DNA of 64,000 nt. Source: Bacillota bacterium (GTDB lineage Bacteria; Bacillota; Clostridia; Acetivibrionales; Acetivibrionaceae). How positions within the stretch are numbered: position 1 is the stretch's first letter; each line of letters begins with the position of its first letter. The notes under the pieces are model-generated. The model was not told where the DNA came from and ran no database searches. It saw only the letters and a list, made by a program, of their open reading frames with translations. The translations under genes were made by a program, and so were the position numbers. Below, piece after piece: positions 18,684-27,297 of the stretch. Where the stretch lies: contig JAEWSG010000039.1 in NCBI GenBank assembly GCA_023398495.1, positions 178,188 to 242,187 on the forward strand. Direction: 5' to 3'.

Positions 18684-19457
18684 TTGTTTGCAAATATCAT
18701 TCCAAAATTCGGCAAAGGTCGAATTCTGAAAAAAGAAATGCTTGAAAACATGCGAGATTATCCTAGAAATTTCGACGAAATTTATTTTAAAGGATACTCA
18801 AACGGCATAATTTCCGGAGCAGATATTCGTGTTTGTGAAAGTACGATAATTATTAAGACGGGCATTATCAAGCATGAAGGAATCATATATATGCTGGAAA
18901 ATGAATTTGAAGTGCCTTATTACCAGACAAATAAGGAAGTTCTGATAAAGATAAGGTTTGGTGGTGAAGATAGCAATAGCGATTTTAAGATATTTGATTC
19001 AAAAATACTCATAGATGACAATACCGAGATTGCAACTAATGAACTTGAACTAGGTAGATTCAAACTCAGAGAGGGTGCGATCCTAAGATCGGAATACAAA
19101 GATTTTTATGATTTTTCAACAGAATATAATACAGTAAATGTTATAAATGTTGAATATGCAGGTATAAAAAAGTCTACCATCAATCCAATGATATTGAATT
19201 ATTTTGCCAATATTATCATGAAAAGCAACCCTGAAAATATGATGGATATCGTGTTTGCTTTTGAATGTTTAAATAGGAGAAGCGTAGAAAGAGAGGCTAT
19301 CCTTTATTATATTTCCAACAGGCTGGGTATGGAGTGTAAGGATTATTCAAACCTTCAGATATACAAGTATCTTACATCAATAATCAGAGAGATTGAGGGT
19401 GGAAAGAAAAGGGCGGTTGAAATGCCTAATAAGCCTACGAGAATTATTGTGGATTGA
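18684..19457 (+). CDS. Conserved injection-locus protein, possible baseplate/adaptor
   Basis: 257 residues from a TTG at 18684, placed after GGGAGGAG; an ATG at 18663 is in frame but precedes the ribosome binding site. The N-terminus (KFGKGRILKKEMLENMRDYP) is followed by a beta-rich segment (FKGYSNGIISGADIRVCEST) reminiscent of the binding shell of baseplate or tail-fibre proteins. The second half is helical. No enzyme motif is seen. It starts shortly after the Hsp70-like gene, so both are probably translated from one message. Confidence 0.45.
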   Translation: MFANIIPKFGKGRILKKEMLENMRDYPRNFDEIYFKGYSNGIISGADIRVCESTIIIKTGIIKHEGIIYMLENEFEVPYYQTNKEVLIKIRFGGEDSNSDFKIFDSKILIDDNTEIATNELELGRFKLREGAILRSEYKDFYDFSTEYNTVNVINVEYAGIKKSTINPMILNYFANIIMKSNPENMMDIVFAFECLNRRSVEREAILYYISNRLGMECKDYSNLQIYKYLTSIIREIEGGKKRAVEMPNKPTRIIVD

Positions 19458-19509
19458 GTTTAAAGTGGAATTTTAGTATAATTATATAAAATAAAGAGGT
19501 GAAGGGGAG

Positions 19510-20202
19510 ATGGGTAAGAAGAGTTTTGTTGATGCTGTTAAGGCAAAGGGTGCTGAAATCATAGAGTTAGTCGAAAGGGAAGTACCAGACGTATCAGAAG
19601 AAGTTAAGAAGGAACTTGTAAAGAAATTAGTAGAAGAAAAGAAGTCTGATGATACGGGAGCGGGTAATGAGGATGGCAGTGAAATAGATACTAACAGAGA
19701 ACGGATTGAGAAGATAATTGTTGACGCTGGTAACAAAAGAGCATTAGAAATTGTTAAATCGCAGTCAAAACTATCAGCGGGTCCATGTATGTCTACGATA
19801 TATGATCCAGTTTTAAATAAAATACATTATGGACTAAATTATAAGAGCAAAAATAAGCTAGCATTGAAGGAATATGTTGATTGGATTCATAATGGTATAG
19901 ATCCAATTTTAAAAGCTAGATTAGAGGAATATCAAAAAGATATAGAAGATGGAAAAGTGACTGATTTACCAGATAATCATGATCCTAGATTGGCAGCACA
20001 TTCAGAGGTAAAGGCATTGGATGAAGTAATAAAAGCAAGAAGAGAAGCTGGGATGGATGTAGATGATAATACGATATCGGAGTTATATTTATATAATATA
20101 GATTTAACTAAGTTATATAAAGAGAATAAAATAGTACCTAAAGATAGATGTGTAAATTGTAAAATACTAACAAAAGGGATTGTTTCAGTAAATCATCAAT
20201 AA
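19510..20202 (+). CDS. YwqJ-like deaminase-fold toxin
   Basis: 230 residues. The C-terminal half has the zinc-dependent nucleic-acid deaminase signature: HSE at residues 164-166 (AAHSEVKALDEVI) and CVNC at 214-217. This is the H-x-E plus C-x2-C pattern of YwqJ-type toxins, which are predicted to deaminate bases in a rival's nucleic acids. The N-terminal ~60 residues are charged helix (VKAKGAEIIELVEREVPDV) and may be a loading segment. The next gene encodes a YwqK-like protein, the usual partner of YwqJ. It is much shorter than RHS or LXG toxins, so it may travel with the tube or spike. Start ATG follows AGGTGAAGGGGAG. Confidence 0.75.
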   Translation: MGKKSFVDAVKAKGAEIIELVEREVPDVSEEVKKELVKKLVEEKKSDDTGAGNEDGSEIDTNRERIEKIIVDAGNKRALEIVKSQSKLSAGPCMSTIYDPVLNKIHYGLNYKSKNKLALKEYVDWIHNGIDPILKARLEEYQKDIEDGKVTDLPDNHDPRLAAHSEVKALDEVIKARREAGMDVDDNTISELYLYNIDLTKLYKENKIVPKDRCVNCKILTKGIVSVNHQ

Positions 20203-20304
20203 GAGATGTGTTTGTTTCGGGACATGTGAAAAAGATGAATATATCGTTATAAAGTATTTGAGTGAATAATTAATAAGATTATAGTAGATAAGAAAGGTGT
20301 TGAA

Positions 20305-20811
20305 GTGTATATGAATTACGAAGAACTGTATGAAGATGGTGAAATAAATGGTGATACAGTTTTTTATTTGGACGAAGAATGTATGGAGAAATACACGGGT
20401 CATATAGAGTATTATTTCAATAATATGTTGAACTGGGAATGTGATATAAAAGAAGGTGTGCGTAGTGGTGTGGAAAAACATTATTACGATGAAACTGGTG
20501 AATTGGAACAAATAAATCAAATAGAAAATAATGTTGGTAAAGGTATCAGCATTGAATATTATAAGAATGGAAAAATCAGAGGTATATCGTTATTAGTTAA
20601 TAATTTGAATACAGATAGTTATGAATATAATGAAGAAGGTCAACTAGAAAGTAAATATGTATATTCAGATGAAAGAGTTTTGGGTATAAATCACTTGGCT
20701 TTAAAAGAACAATTGATTGAATTAAGAGAAAAGTTTAATTTGGAAATGATTAATGAAGAAATAATGAAATACGGAAGAATAGTAGACGAGAAAAATTTGT
20801 TTAATAGATAA
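20305..20811 (+). CDS. YwqK-like immunity protein (MORN-type repeats)
   Basis: 168 residues. It shows repeated Y-x-[DEN]-G style units (EYYKNGKIRGISLLVNN; YEYNEEGQLESKYVYSDE; HYYDETGELEQINQIENN) typical of the YwqK antitoxin family. These pair with YwqJ deaminase toxins. Located about 100 bases after the deaminase gene on the same strand. It starts at GTG 20305, with ATG 20311 as alternative. Role as immunity is inferred from pair order and family. Confidence 0.7.
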   Translation: MYMNYEELYEDGEINGDTVFYLDEECMEKYTGHIEYYFNNMLNWECDIKEGVRSGVEKHYYDETGELEQINQIENNVGKGISIEYYKNGKIRGISLLVNNLNTDSYEYNEEGQLESKYVYSDERVLGINHLALKEQLIELREKFNLEMINEEIMKYGRIVDEKNLFNR

Positions 20812-20839
20812 AGAAATTAATAATTTGTGGTATGTCAAT

Positions 20840-21529
20840 ATGAAAGGAAGGCAAGAACTTTTGTCTATAGAAGAGGAGTTTGTTAAGGTTCAATATGAAT
20901 TACAAGAGAGAATAAACTTTAATGTAAATGTCACTACGATAAAAACAGTAGCAGGTGTTGATTTGGCATATTGGACTAAAGATGACGAAGAATATGCTGT
21001 ATGTTGTATTGTTGTTCTTGACTATTTGACAAAAGAAGTAATCGAAAAAAAGTATGCAGTGGACACGGTGTCAATACCATATATACCTGGTTGCTTGGCT
21101 TTTAGAGAAATACCTGTGTTTTTGAAGGCATATGAAATGATTGATACCGATATAAATGTTTTGTTTTTTGACGGAAATGGCTATTTACATCCTAGACATA
21201 TGGGGTTAGCAACTCATGCAGGCATATTAATAAACAAGCCTACTATTGGGGTTGCCAAAAGTTATCTAAAAATAAATAACATTGAATTTGTTATGCCTGA
21301 TATAAAACAATTATCATATACGGATATTAAAATAGGTGGAGATGTATATGGAAGAGTATTAAGAACGCATAGTGGCATAAAACCTATATTTCTATCAATA
21401 GGAAATAGGATGAATTTAGAACTAGCGATGCAACTAACAAATGAACTGGTTACAAAAGAAAGTCATATTCCACTACCGACAAGGTTAGCAGATATAATGA
21501 CACATGAAATAAGAAAACGATATATTTGA
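20840..21529 (+). CDS. nfi: Endonuclease V (deoxyinosine 3' endonuclease)
   Basis: About 229 residues. Endonuclease V nicks DNA or RNA 3' of inosine, the product of adenine deamination. Motifs seen: AGVDLAYW (with the first metal-binding Asp), YIPGCLAFREIP, VLFFDGNGYLHPRHMGLA and TIGVAKSYL. All belong to the Nfi fold. The start is uncertain: ATG 20840 has a weak ribosome binding site, whereas AAAGGAAGG precedes a TTG at 20861. It lies among toxin/immunity genes, next to a deaminase. A link to repair of self-inflicted deamination is attractive but unproven. Confidence 0.85.
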   Translation: MKGRQELLSIEEEFVKVQYELQERINFNVNVTTIKTVAGVDLAYWTKDDEEYAVCCIVVLDYLTKEVIEKKYAVDTVSIPYIPGCLAFREIPVFLKAYEMIDTDINVLFFDGNGYLHPRHMGLATHAGILINKPTIGVAKSYLKINNIEFVMPDIKQLSYTDIKIGGDVYGRVLRTHSGIKPIFLSIGNRMNLELAMQLTNELVTKESHIPLPTRLADIMTHEIRKRYI

Positions 21530-21745
21530 GGTTTATGCCAAAGTGCAAGAGTTGTATCAGTCTTTGACGCTTCTTGCTTGCACCCACTTATAAGAGATGT
21601 AAGCATTACAACAGACAATAATATACAAGTACAATATGATGATAGTGATAAAGTTACTAAGAGACCGACCAATTTTGGAGGATATTATAAAATAGGCGAT
21701 GATATGCCAACGCCTATTAGAATCTCAAATTCTTATGGATGGTAA
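21530..21745 (+). pseudogene. C-terminal remnant of a polymorphic toxin
   Basis: A 71-codon open stretch continues the frame of the endonuclease V gene directly after its TGA and ends in TAA 4 bases before the next ATG. It reads VVSVFDASCLHPLIRDVSIT and ends YYKIGDDMPTPIRISNSYGW. It has no start codon with a ribosome binding site. The placement, ending just before a YezG-like immunity gene, suggests the tail of a lost toxin carried along with its immunity gene. Family not recognised. Confidence 0.45.
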
Positions 21746-21749
21746 ATAT

Positions 21750-22232
21750 ATGGAGGAAAAATGCAAAGAGTTATATCAGAAAATAATGAATGAAGTTGAT
21801 TATTTAACTCCCGAGGAGTGGAGCGAAGTATGGATGTATGGAGAAGTCCTACCTGATTCATCTAATGCCTACTATTACTATAAATCAAAACAAATGAAAG
21901 AAATGGTATGTTGTATGAAAATACCGGAGAAATTTAATATAGAAATAATGAAATTTATTAATGATTTAAATAGATTGATGAATCTGTTTGAAAACTTAAA
22001 CAAAGTGTTTAAAGAAGAAGGGCAACAAGTATGGAGTTCCTTGAATATGTATTTTAATGAAAGTGGACAATTTAAAGTAAACTTTTCATATGAGGATATT
22101 GTAAATTCCGATTTTTCACTAAACGCAAGGCATGATATTTGGGAGTATGAAGTATTAAAAAAAGAACCTGAAAGTACACGTTCTAAGAATGTAATAAAAC
22201 GGTACTTGGAGCAGAAAAAATTAGAAAACTAG
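21750..22232 (+). CDS. YezG/DUF600-like immunity protein
   Basis: 160 residues from ATG 21750. The opening MEEKCKELYQKIMNEVDYLT, then EEWSEVWMYGEVLPDSSNAYYYYK, the central EEGQQVWSSLNMYF, and the late DIWEYEVLKKEP match the pattern of YezG-family immunity proteins, which neutralise nuclease toxins of the YeeF type. No functional toxin gene sits beside it, only a short fragment, so it is probably an orphan protecting against neighbours. An upstream ATG (21699) would overlap the toxin remnant and is less likely. Confidence 0.65.
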   Translation: MEEKCKELYQKIMNEVDYLTPEEWSEVWMYGEVLPDSSNAYYYYKSKQMKEMVCCMKIPEKFNIEIMKFINDLNRLMNLFENLNKVFKEEGQQVWSSLNMYFNESGQFKVNFSYEDIVNSDFSLNARHDIWEYEVLKKEPESTRSKNVIKRYLEQKKLEN

Positions 22233-22550
22233 TTTATATGTATAAGAGCGAAATATCGGATTTAAGAGAAATAGTATGTCAAATGGATAATCAGTTTATT
22301 GACCTTTACAAATTAAATAGAAGATAAAAACATTTACTTTGTAGTTGATAAAGAAGAGTATCATCATTTGATCGATTTTATTGTAGCAATGAAATACCGA
22401 AAGTAGGTTGTTTAATAATTAACACCTAAAAAATATCGACATGATAAAATGCATAGCCCCGCTATGTTTATACTCCTGATTTTTCAAAGAATTGTCTTCC
22501 AAGCGGGACAATATTTCAATCTTCCTGAATTTTTGATTGGAGAGGATATA
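22233..22550 (+). other. Degraded toxin/immunity fragments
   Basis: No intact gene. Short broken frames are visible: MYKSEISDLREIVCQMDNQF near 22237, then after a frame change YFVVDKEEYHHLIDFIVAMK ending about 22405. Further on, PRYVYTPDFSKNCLPSGTIF ends in TGA at about 22530, just before the next immunity-type gene. The last looks like the final 20 residues of another toxin tip. These read as leftovers of earlier cassettes. Confidence 0.4.
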
Positions 22551-23036
22551 ATGTTTATTATATATAAAGACAATTTATATGATATGTCAGAGAAGAAAAC
22601 ATATTTTGATATTATTACAAGGCTGGAAACGAAAGTGGATGGAGATTTCTTATCAGATGATGACATTTATTATAAGCAAATTCCACTAGATGATAAATAT
22701 ATTCAGGATATTTTTGATGTGGAATTTTTCTTGAAATGGGATAGTGGATTAAAAGATGTTGACAGTAAATGGGAAATTCTTGCTATTGAAATGCGAATGA
22801 AAGAAAATCAGGTATTGTTAACGTTTGCTAAAGGTATATTACCAGGATGGCGTGCCGAAGAACAGACGGTATGTTCAAGATATGTAGATATTGATGAATG
22901 TGAAGATTTTTCTGTGGTATACACATATGCTGTAAAAGATGGGAACGTATTAAAAGAGCCAATGATAGTAGAACAAAAAGTATCAAAGGAAGAGTTTCAA
23001 AAGTTAGCACATCAGTATCAAATAAGAAATATTTAA
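22551..23036 (+). CDS. Probable orphan immunity protein (unidentified family)
   Basis: 161 residues, acidic, no signal or membrane segment. I chose ATG 22551 because GGAGAGG lies upstream; a longer frame from 22449 would run through the toxin-tail remnant. The protein has alternating beta/alpha character (FIIYKDNLYDMSEKKTYFDI; KMGILP-like turn GILPGWRAEEQ) as many small immunity proteins do. Family unknown; the role is inferred from its place after a toxin-tail fragment. Confidence 0.4.
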   Translation: MFIIYKDNLYDMSEKKTYFDIITRLETKVDGDFLSDDDIYYKQIPLDDKYIQDIFDVEFFLKWDSGLKDVDSKWEILAIEMRMKENQVLLTFAKGILPGWRAEEQTVCSRYVDIDECEDFSVVYTYAVKDGNVLKEPMIVEQKVSKEEFQKLAHQYQIRNI

Positions 23037-23128
23037 GCAATGGTATTAGAGATTATTAAGAAACAAAGTGATATTTCTACAGAGGAAGATTGTCAGATGG
23101 TTGAAGAATAGGGTGTTGGAGGGTATAA

Positions 23129-24067
23129 ATGAGTTTGCCATTAGTGAATGATTTAGATACTAATGATGTATGCCTCCCTAGTGGAGTTATGATTAAAAGT
23201 AGATACGAGATAAAAAGGACCATATGGGTCAGTGACTTGTCTATTGTCTATTTGGGATTTGATTTTCTTGAGGGAACAGAATGTGTGCTAAAGGAGCACT
23301 ATCCCAAAGGTAAAGTGTTAAGAGATATGGACGGGAAAACGGTCGTGTTCAAGATGCCAACATTTAAGAACAAGTACTATGAAGGATTAAATCAATTTTT
23401 AAATGAGGGTGTTTTATTAAAAAAGTTAAAACATAGAAATATAGCAAAATGCATTGATTATTTTACTGAGAATGATACTGGATATATTGTTATGAAGTAT
23501 TATGAGGGTAAGACACTAGATGAATATATGAAAGAGGAAAAAGAATTTTTTACATCGGATGAACTTAAAAAAATTTTTATTCCAATTACCGGTGCGTTAA
23601 ACTATATACACAAAAAAGGTGTGCTTCACAGAGATATTAAACCTAAAAACATTTTAATAAATGAAAAATGCGAACCTGTAATTATTGATTTTGGTGCTGC
23701 CTACAATTACAAGTCAAAACATAAAAAGAATATTTGTTATTCACCCGGTTATTCTCCGCTTGAGTTTTACTCCGAAAAATCTAGGCAGGGTAAGTATTCA
23801 GATGTATATAGTCTGGCTGCTCTGTTATATTTTTATTTAAGTGGGAGAGTACCTGAAAAAGTGACAGATAGAGTTATTGAGGATAAAATTGAAGATATAT
23901 CAAAGTATAATAGTGATATTTCAAAGTTTTTTTCTAAAAAAATAATGAAGAACCTTTCGGTTGATTACAAGAATAGATTTAAGTCAATGCTGAGATTTAA
24001 GTTTGCTATTTATATTGAGTATTTAAATTTAAGAAAAAGAGAGAAAGTTATGACATTAAAGCCGTAA
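23129..24067 (+). CDS. Serine/threonine protein kinase (PknB/PpkA type)
   Basis: 312 residues. Kinase motifs in order: beta-strand lysine in CVLKEHYPKG (about residue 54), catalytic loop HRDIKPKNIL (about 167), metal-binding DFGAA (about 187), and SPGYSPLEF in the activation segment. All residues needed for catalysis are present. The glycine-rich loop is atypical (TIWVSDLSIVYLG). There is no membrane helix or PASTA domain, so this is a soluble kinase. With the FHA proteins and PP2C phosphatases at 32.5-36.4 kb it makes a complete threonine-phosphorylation circuit like PpkA-Fha-PppA of type VI secretion. Confidence 0.85.
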   Translation: MSLPLVNDLDTNDVCLPSGVMIKSRYEIKRTIWVSDLSIVYLGFDFLEGTECVLKEHYPKGKVLRDMDGKTVVFKMPTFKNKYYEGLNQFLNEGVLLKKLKHRNIAKCIDYFTENDTGYIVMKYYEGKTLDEYMKEEKEFFTSDELKKIFIPITGALNYIHKKGVLHRDIKPKNILINEKCEPVIIDFGAAYNYKSKHKKNICYSPGYSPLEFYSEKSRQGKYSDVYSLAALLYFYLSGRVPEKVTDRVIEDKIEDISKYNSDISKFFSKKIMKNLSVDYKNRFKSMLRFKFAIYIEYLNLRKREKVMTLKP

Positions 24068-24099
24068 AGAAGACAAGAAGAGGCAAGAAGACAGTTATA

Positions 24100-24128
24100 T
24101 TGACACCTCTAGAGTTGTATGATAAAAT
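24100..24128 (+). promoter_or_regulatory. Probable sigma-A promoter
   Basis: TTGACA, 17 bases, TAAAAT, just after the kinase gene and about 245 bases before the Thr/Pro-rich surface protein gene. A good match in a non-coding gap, suggesting the surface proteins and possibly the tube/sheath genes have their own promoter. Confidence 0.5.
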
Positions 24129-24373
24129 TTGTAAATAAGTCATAGGTATATTAAATATTAACTAAGGCATAGCTAGAAATTAAGTTTTATCCGTACATAC
24201 AGAAAAATTAGATTTAATGGTTTTGTTATATCTAGAAAAGGTAAATAGTTAATTCATTATGCCTAAAAAGATGAAAAATTACTTCTGATTTTGCATTGGA
24301 AGGGGTATTTTGTCGTACTCATATATAGAAAAGTTTTTGTGTTGTGATAATATCGGGGAGTAGGTGGATTGAA

Positions 24374-24922
24374 ATGTATAATAAAAAATGCAATACAATC
24401 TTAAGTGCTGTGAGGGTGCTTTTGGTAATCTATTTAGTTGTTATTATTGTCTACAAGATGGTATCCTATGGTGAATCAGTTTATTCTACGCCCATTAGTA
24501 GCCCAACCATAATTCCTACAAGTACGTTGGTAGATAAACCAACTAACACACCAAATATTACACCAACAAATAAACCAACAAATTCACCTACGGTTGTTAA
24601 AACTGCAACACCAACCGTAAATATAACACCGACACCACAAACACCGACACCACAGGCTCCAACAGCTAATTCTCAAAAAACAAAGACACCAACAAAGACA
24701 AAGACGCCGATAAAGACACCAATAAAGACACCCACGAAAACGCCAATAAAGACACCGGCAAAGACGCCGATAAAGACACCAACGCCAGTACCAAAGACAC
24801 CGACACCAATACCAAAGACACCAACACCAGTACCAAAGACACCAACGCCAATACCAAAGACACCTACACCGACAAGAGGTGGTATTGTTATACCAACTAA
24901 AGCAATTCCTACGGCGGATTAG
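24374..24922 (+). CDS. Membrane-anchored Thr/Pro/Lys-rich stalk protein
   Basis: 182 residues. A short N-terminus is followed by one membrane helix (VRVLLVIYLVVIIVYKMV, about residues 13-30). Then come about 145 residues of low complexity: TPTN/TPTP repeats, then a run of KTPIKTP and PKTPTP units. It has no folded domain. Such segments serve as extended wall-spanning stalks and resemble the PT linkers of clostridial surface enzymes. The chosen ATG (24374) follows a G-rich site; an upstream in-frame start at 24344 lies before it. Its place between kinase and sheath genes suggests an envelope role in the system, but this is only context. Confidence 0.6.
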   Translation: MYNKKCNTILSAVRVLLVIYLVVIIVYKMVSYGESVYSTPISSPTIIPTSTLVDKPTNTPNITPTNKPTNSPTVVKTATPTVNITPTPQTPTPQAPTANSQKTKTPTKTKTPIKTPIKTPTKTPIKTPAKTPIKTPTPVPKTPTPIPKTPTPVPKTPTPIPKTPTPTRGGIVIPTKAIPTAD

Positions 24923-24951
24923 AAAGAGAAATTCTCTTTTACGGTTTAAGG

Positions 24952-24989
24952 AGGGTTGGTCGCTTCACTGCACGGCTACCCTATGCAGT
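24952..24989 (+). other. Possible pseudoknotted leader RNA
   Basis: The hairpin ACTGCA (24967-24972) / TGCAGT (24984-24989) has a loop containing ACCCT (24978-24982), which could pair with AGGGT at 24952-24956, giving an H-type pseudoknot. It sits about 60 bases upstream of the leucine-rich-repeat gene. No known riboswitch class was recognised. Confidence 0.25.
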
Positions 24990-25046
24990 CTTATTTAAAG
25001 CATATTTTATTTGAATACTTTACTTAATTATTAGGGGGGAATAGAA

Positions 25047-27080
25047 ATGAAAAAATTATTAAGCATTATGATTATCCTTGTGGTTTTGGTATCTGTTCAG
25101 TTTGTAGGATATTCAGAAGAAGCTCCTGTTGTTCAGGTTGTTATAGACGGACAAGTCCTTGAAATTGAACCTGGTGCTCAAATAGTAGGAGGTTCAACAT
25201 ATGTTCCATTACAATCCTTTGTAAAAAGCTTTGCTTACGAGGCAGAAGTACAAGAAATTAGCGGTATTTCGACAAGAGAGTATATAATTAATTGTAAAAA
25301 AACTGGCCGTGTAATTAAAATGAATGTTAGTCAAGGCGTTATAAATGAAGTAACTACCAACGGTATAATAAAGAAAACAAGTATTAAGACAATAAATCAA
25401 CAAGACCAGCTCTGGGTTCCAATAGTATTTTTAGTGGAATATTTAGGAGGTCAGGCTACTTGGAGTAGTTTAACCCACAGGGTTATTGTAGAAAGTTATA
25501 AACCAGTAGTATTTAAAGATAAGAATTTGAGCGAAGTGGTAAGGTCTTCTATAGGGATATCTGAAGGAGATATCTTTAAATTTGACCTTGATTTAATAAA
25601 TATTTTAGTCATTCCCAATAAGAACATTACTGATCTTGAGGGAATTCAATATCTTTCAAATCTTGTTCATCTGGATTTATCTAATAACATGATAAAAGAT
25701 GTCACTCCTTTAAGGCAGTTAACTAAACTGAATACGTTATATCTCAAAGGAAATCAGATAACTGATTATTCGCCATTGGCAGCAATCTTTAATCAACTCA
25801 ATCTTAGGGATTTTAGCATAGAGTTGGGGATTTATGATATGAATCTCGAATCGGCTATAAGATTGAAAGTGGGAAAGCCGTCAGGCACATTGACACTTAA
25901 TGATATGCAAAGCGTGACAGAGTTAGATTTGACAAACAAAGGAATTAAAGATTTGCAGGGAATACAATACCTGACAAATCTTAAAAAGTTGAATTTGACA
26001 GGCAATAATATTAAGTATATTGATAACTTAAAAAATCTTATATTATTGCAAGAACTGTCATTAAATCAGAATAGTATAGAAAATATACAGGCCCTTAGAT
26101 ATCTTAAAAATCTAGAACAGTTGGACTTGCTTTCAAATCAAATATCAGATTTGTCACCGCTGGTTGAATTAGTAAAACTTAAGCAGTTAAGTGTTATGGA
26201 GAATAAGGTTAAAGATGTTTCGAGCTTAAAAAATATATTGAATCTTGAAATCTTGGTTCTCCAAAATAATGAAATATCGGACATCAGCAGCTTGGGGTAT
26301 TTGGTTAATTTAAAAGAGTTGTACCTTAGTCAAAACAAAATAAAGGACATTTCAATGCTAGAAAGTTTAACCAACCTTGAAACTCTACACATAATGAATA
26401 ATGAAATATCCGATATAAGTCCACTCAAAAATATGTTTGGATTAAGAGAGCTCTATCAGGAAGGAAACCTGATAAATGAATATTCATCGCTTAGTGATTT
26501 GCTTAAGTACTTAGAAAGGCATGACTTGCCGCTTAGTGATTTAATATCCATTCCCGAGCCAACATCCAGTCCTGTTAATGATCTGGAAGTGGTTCTGCGT
26601 TTCTATATTGATAAACCATTTTACTATTTGGATAATAAGAAAATGGATATGGATGTAGCTCCAATAATAAAAGGTGGAAGGACATTTCTTCCGGTAAAAT
26701 ATGTTGCAGAAAGTTTGGGAGCTACTGTAAAGTGGGATGGGACTGAGAGAAAGATTACTGTTATATTGGGAAGTGAAAAATTAGAAATGGTGTTGGACAA
26801 AGATATAGCTATTGTTAACGGTGAAATAAAAAGTATCGATGTACCGCCTTTTGTGGAAAATGGAAGAACTCTAGTGCCATTAAGATTCCTGAGTGAGACC
26901 TTTGGATGTAAAGTGGATTGGGATTCTGATTTAAGGTGTGCAACTTTATACAGCAAAGCTTATGTTGGAAAACACTTTGAAGTATCAGACGATCCTGCCT
27001 TGACAGTTGAAACTGACAAAGCTGAACCAACTCCAGTTAAAGATATATTAGTTCCAAGTATAACATTTCAGATCCGGTAA
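25047..27080 (+). CDS. Secreted leucine-rich-repeat protein with copper-amine-oxidase-N-type domains
   Basis: 677 residues. A signal peptide covers residues 1-24. A first domain of the copper amine oxidase N-terminal type lies at about 28-150 (VVIDGQVLEIEPGAQIVGGS; WVPIVFLVEYLGGQATWSS). It is followed by internalin-like leucine-rich repeats of about 22 residues at about 190-480 (for example LSNLVHLDLSNNMIKDVTPL). A second such domain lies at about 525-640 (GGRTFLPVKYVAESLGATVK; NGRTLVPLRFLSETFGCKVD). No LPXTG or S-layer motif is seen. LRR proteins of this kind bind other proteins at the cell surface. It lies inside the injection locus, directly before the first tube gene; a role in target recognition or wall attachment is speculation. 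Confidence 0.75.
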   Translation: MKKLLSIMIILVVLVSVQFVGYSEEAPVVQVVIDGQVLEIEPGAQIVGGSTYVPLQSFVKSFAYEAEVQEISGISTREYIINCKKTGRVIKMNVSQGVINEVTTNGIIKKTSIKTINQQDQLWVPIVFLVEYLGGQATWSSLTHRVIVESYKPVVFKDKNLSEVVRSSIGISEGDIFKFDLDLINILVIPNKNITDLEGIQYLSNLVHLDLSNNMIKDVTPLRQLTKLNTLYLKGNQITDYSPLAAIFNQLNLRDFSIELGIYDMNLESAIRLKVGKPSGTLTLNDMQSVTELDLTNKGIKDLQGIQYLTNLKKLNLTGNNIKYIDNLKNLILLQELSLNQNSIENIQALRYLKNLEQLDLLSNQISDLSPLVELVKLKQLSVMENKVKDVSSLKNILNLEILVLQNNEISDISSLGYLVNLKELYLSQNKIKDISMLESLTNLETLHIMNNEISDISPLKNMFGLRELYQEGNLINEYSSLSDLLKYLERHDLPLSDLISIPEPTSSPVNDLEVVLRFYIDKPFYYLDNKKMDMDVAPIIKGGRTFLPVKYVAESLGATVKWDGTERKITVILGSEKLEMVLDKDIAIVNGEIKSIDVPPFVENGRTLVPLRFLSETFGCKVDWDSDLRCATLYSKAYVGKHFEVSDDPALTVETDKAEPTPVKDILVPSITFQIR

Positions 27081-27297
27081 TAATGCATAAAGAAACTTAA
27101 TTGATATATTTATGTTTTAAAAAAAATAGATATACATAGTTCTTACAAAGAAAAATCTGCAATTATATGATATAATAAATAAAGAGCTAGGTGATAAATA
27201 CCGGTAAGGATGTTAAAATTAGTAATATTTTATTTAAGAGCTAAGAATATGAATTTAATAAAATATTTATAAATGAAGAGTAAAGGAGTGGTTGATA

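Noticed and set aside
24666..24863. Open frame on the minus strand opposite the KTPTP repeats
   Set aside because: It is the antisense shadow of a low-complexity repeat region, giving only S/V/L repeats, with no start signal.
24680..24870. Possible CRISPR-like direct repeats
   Set aside because: The periodicity is codon-based (ACACC/AAGAC units encoding KTPTP) within one frame, with no spacers. No CRISPR array was found anywhere in the window.
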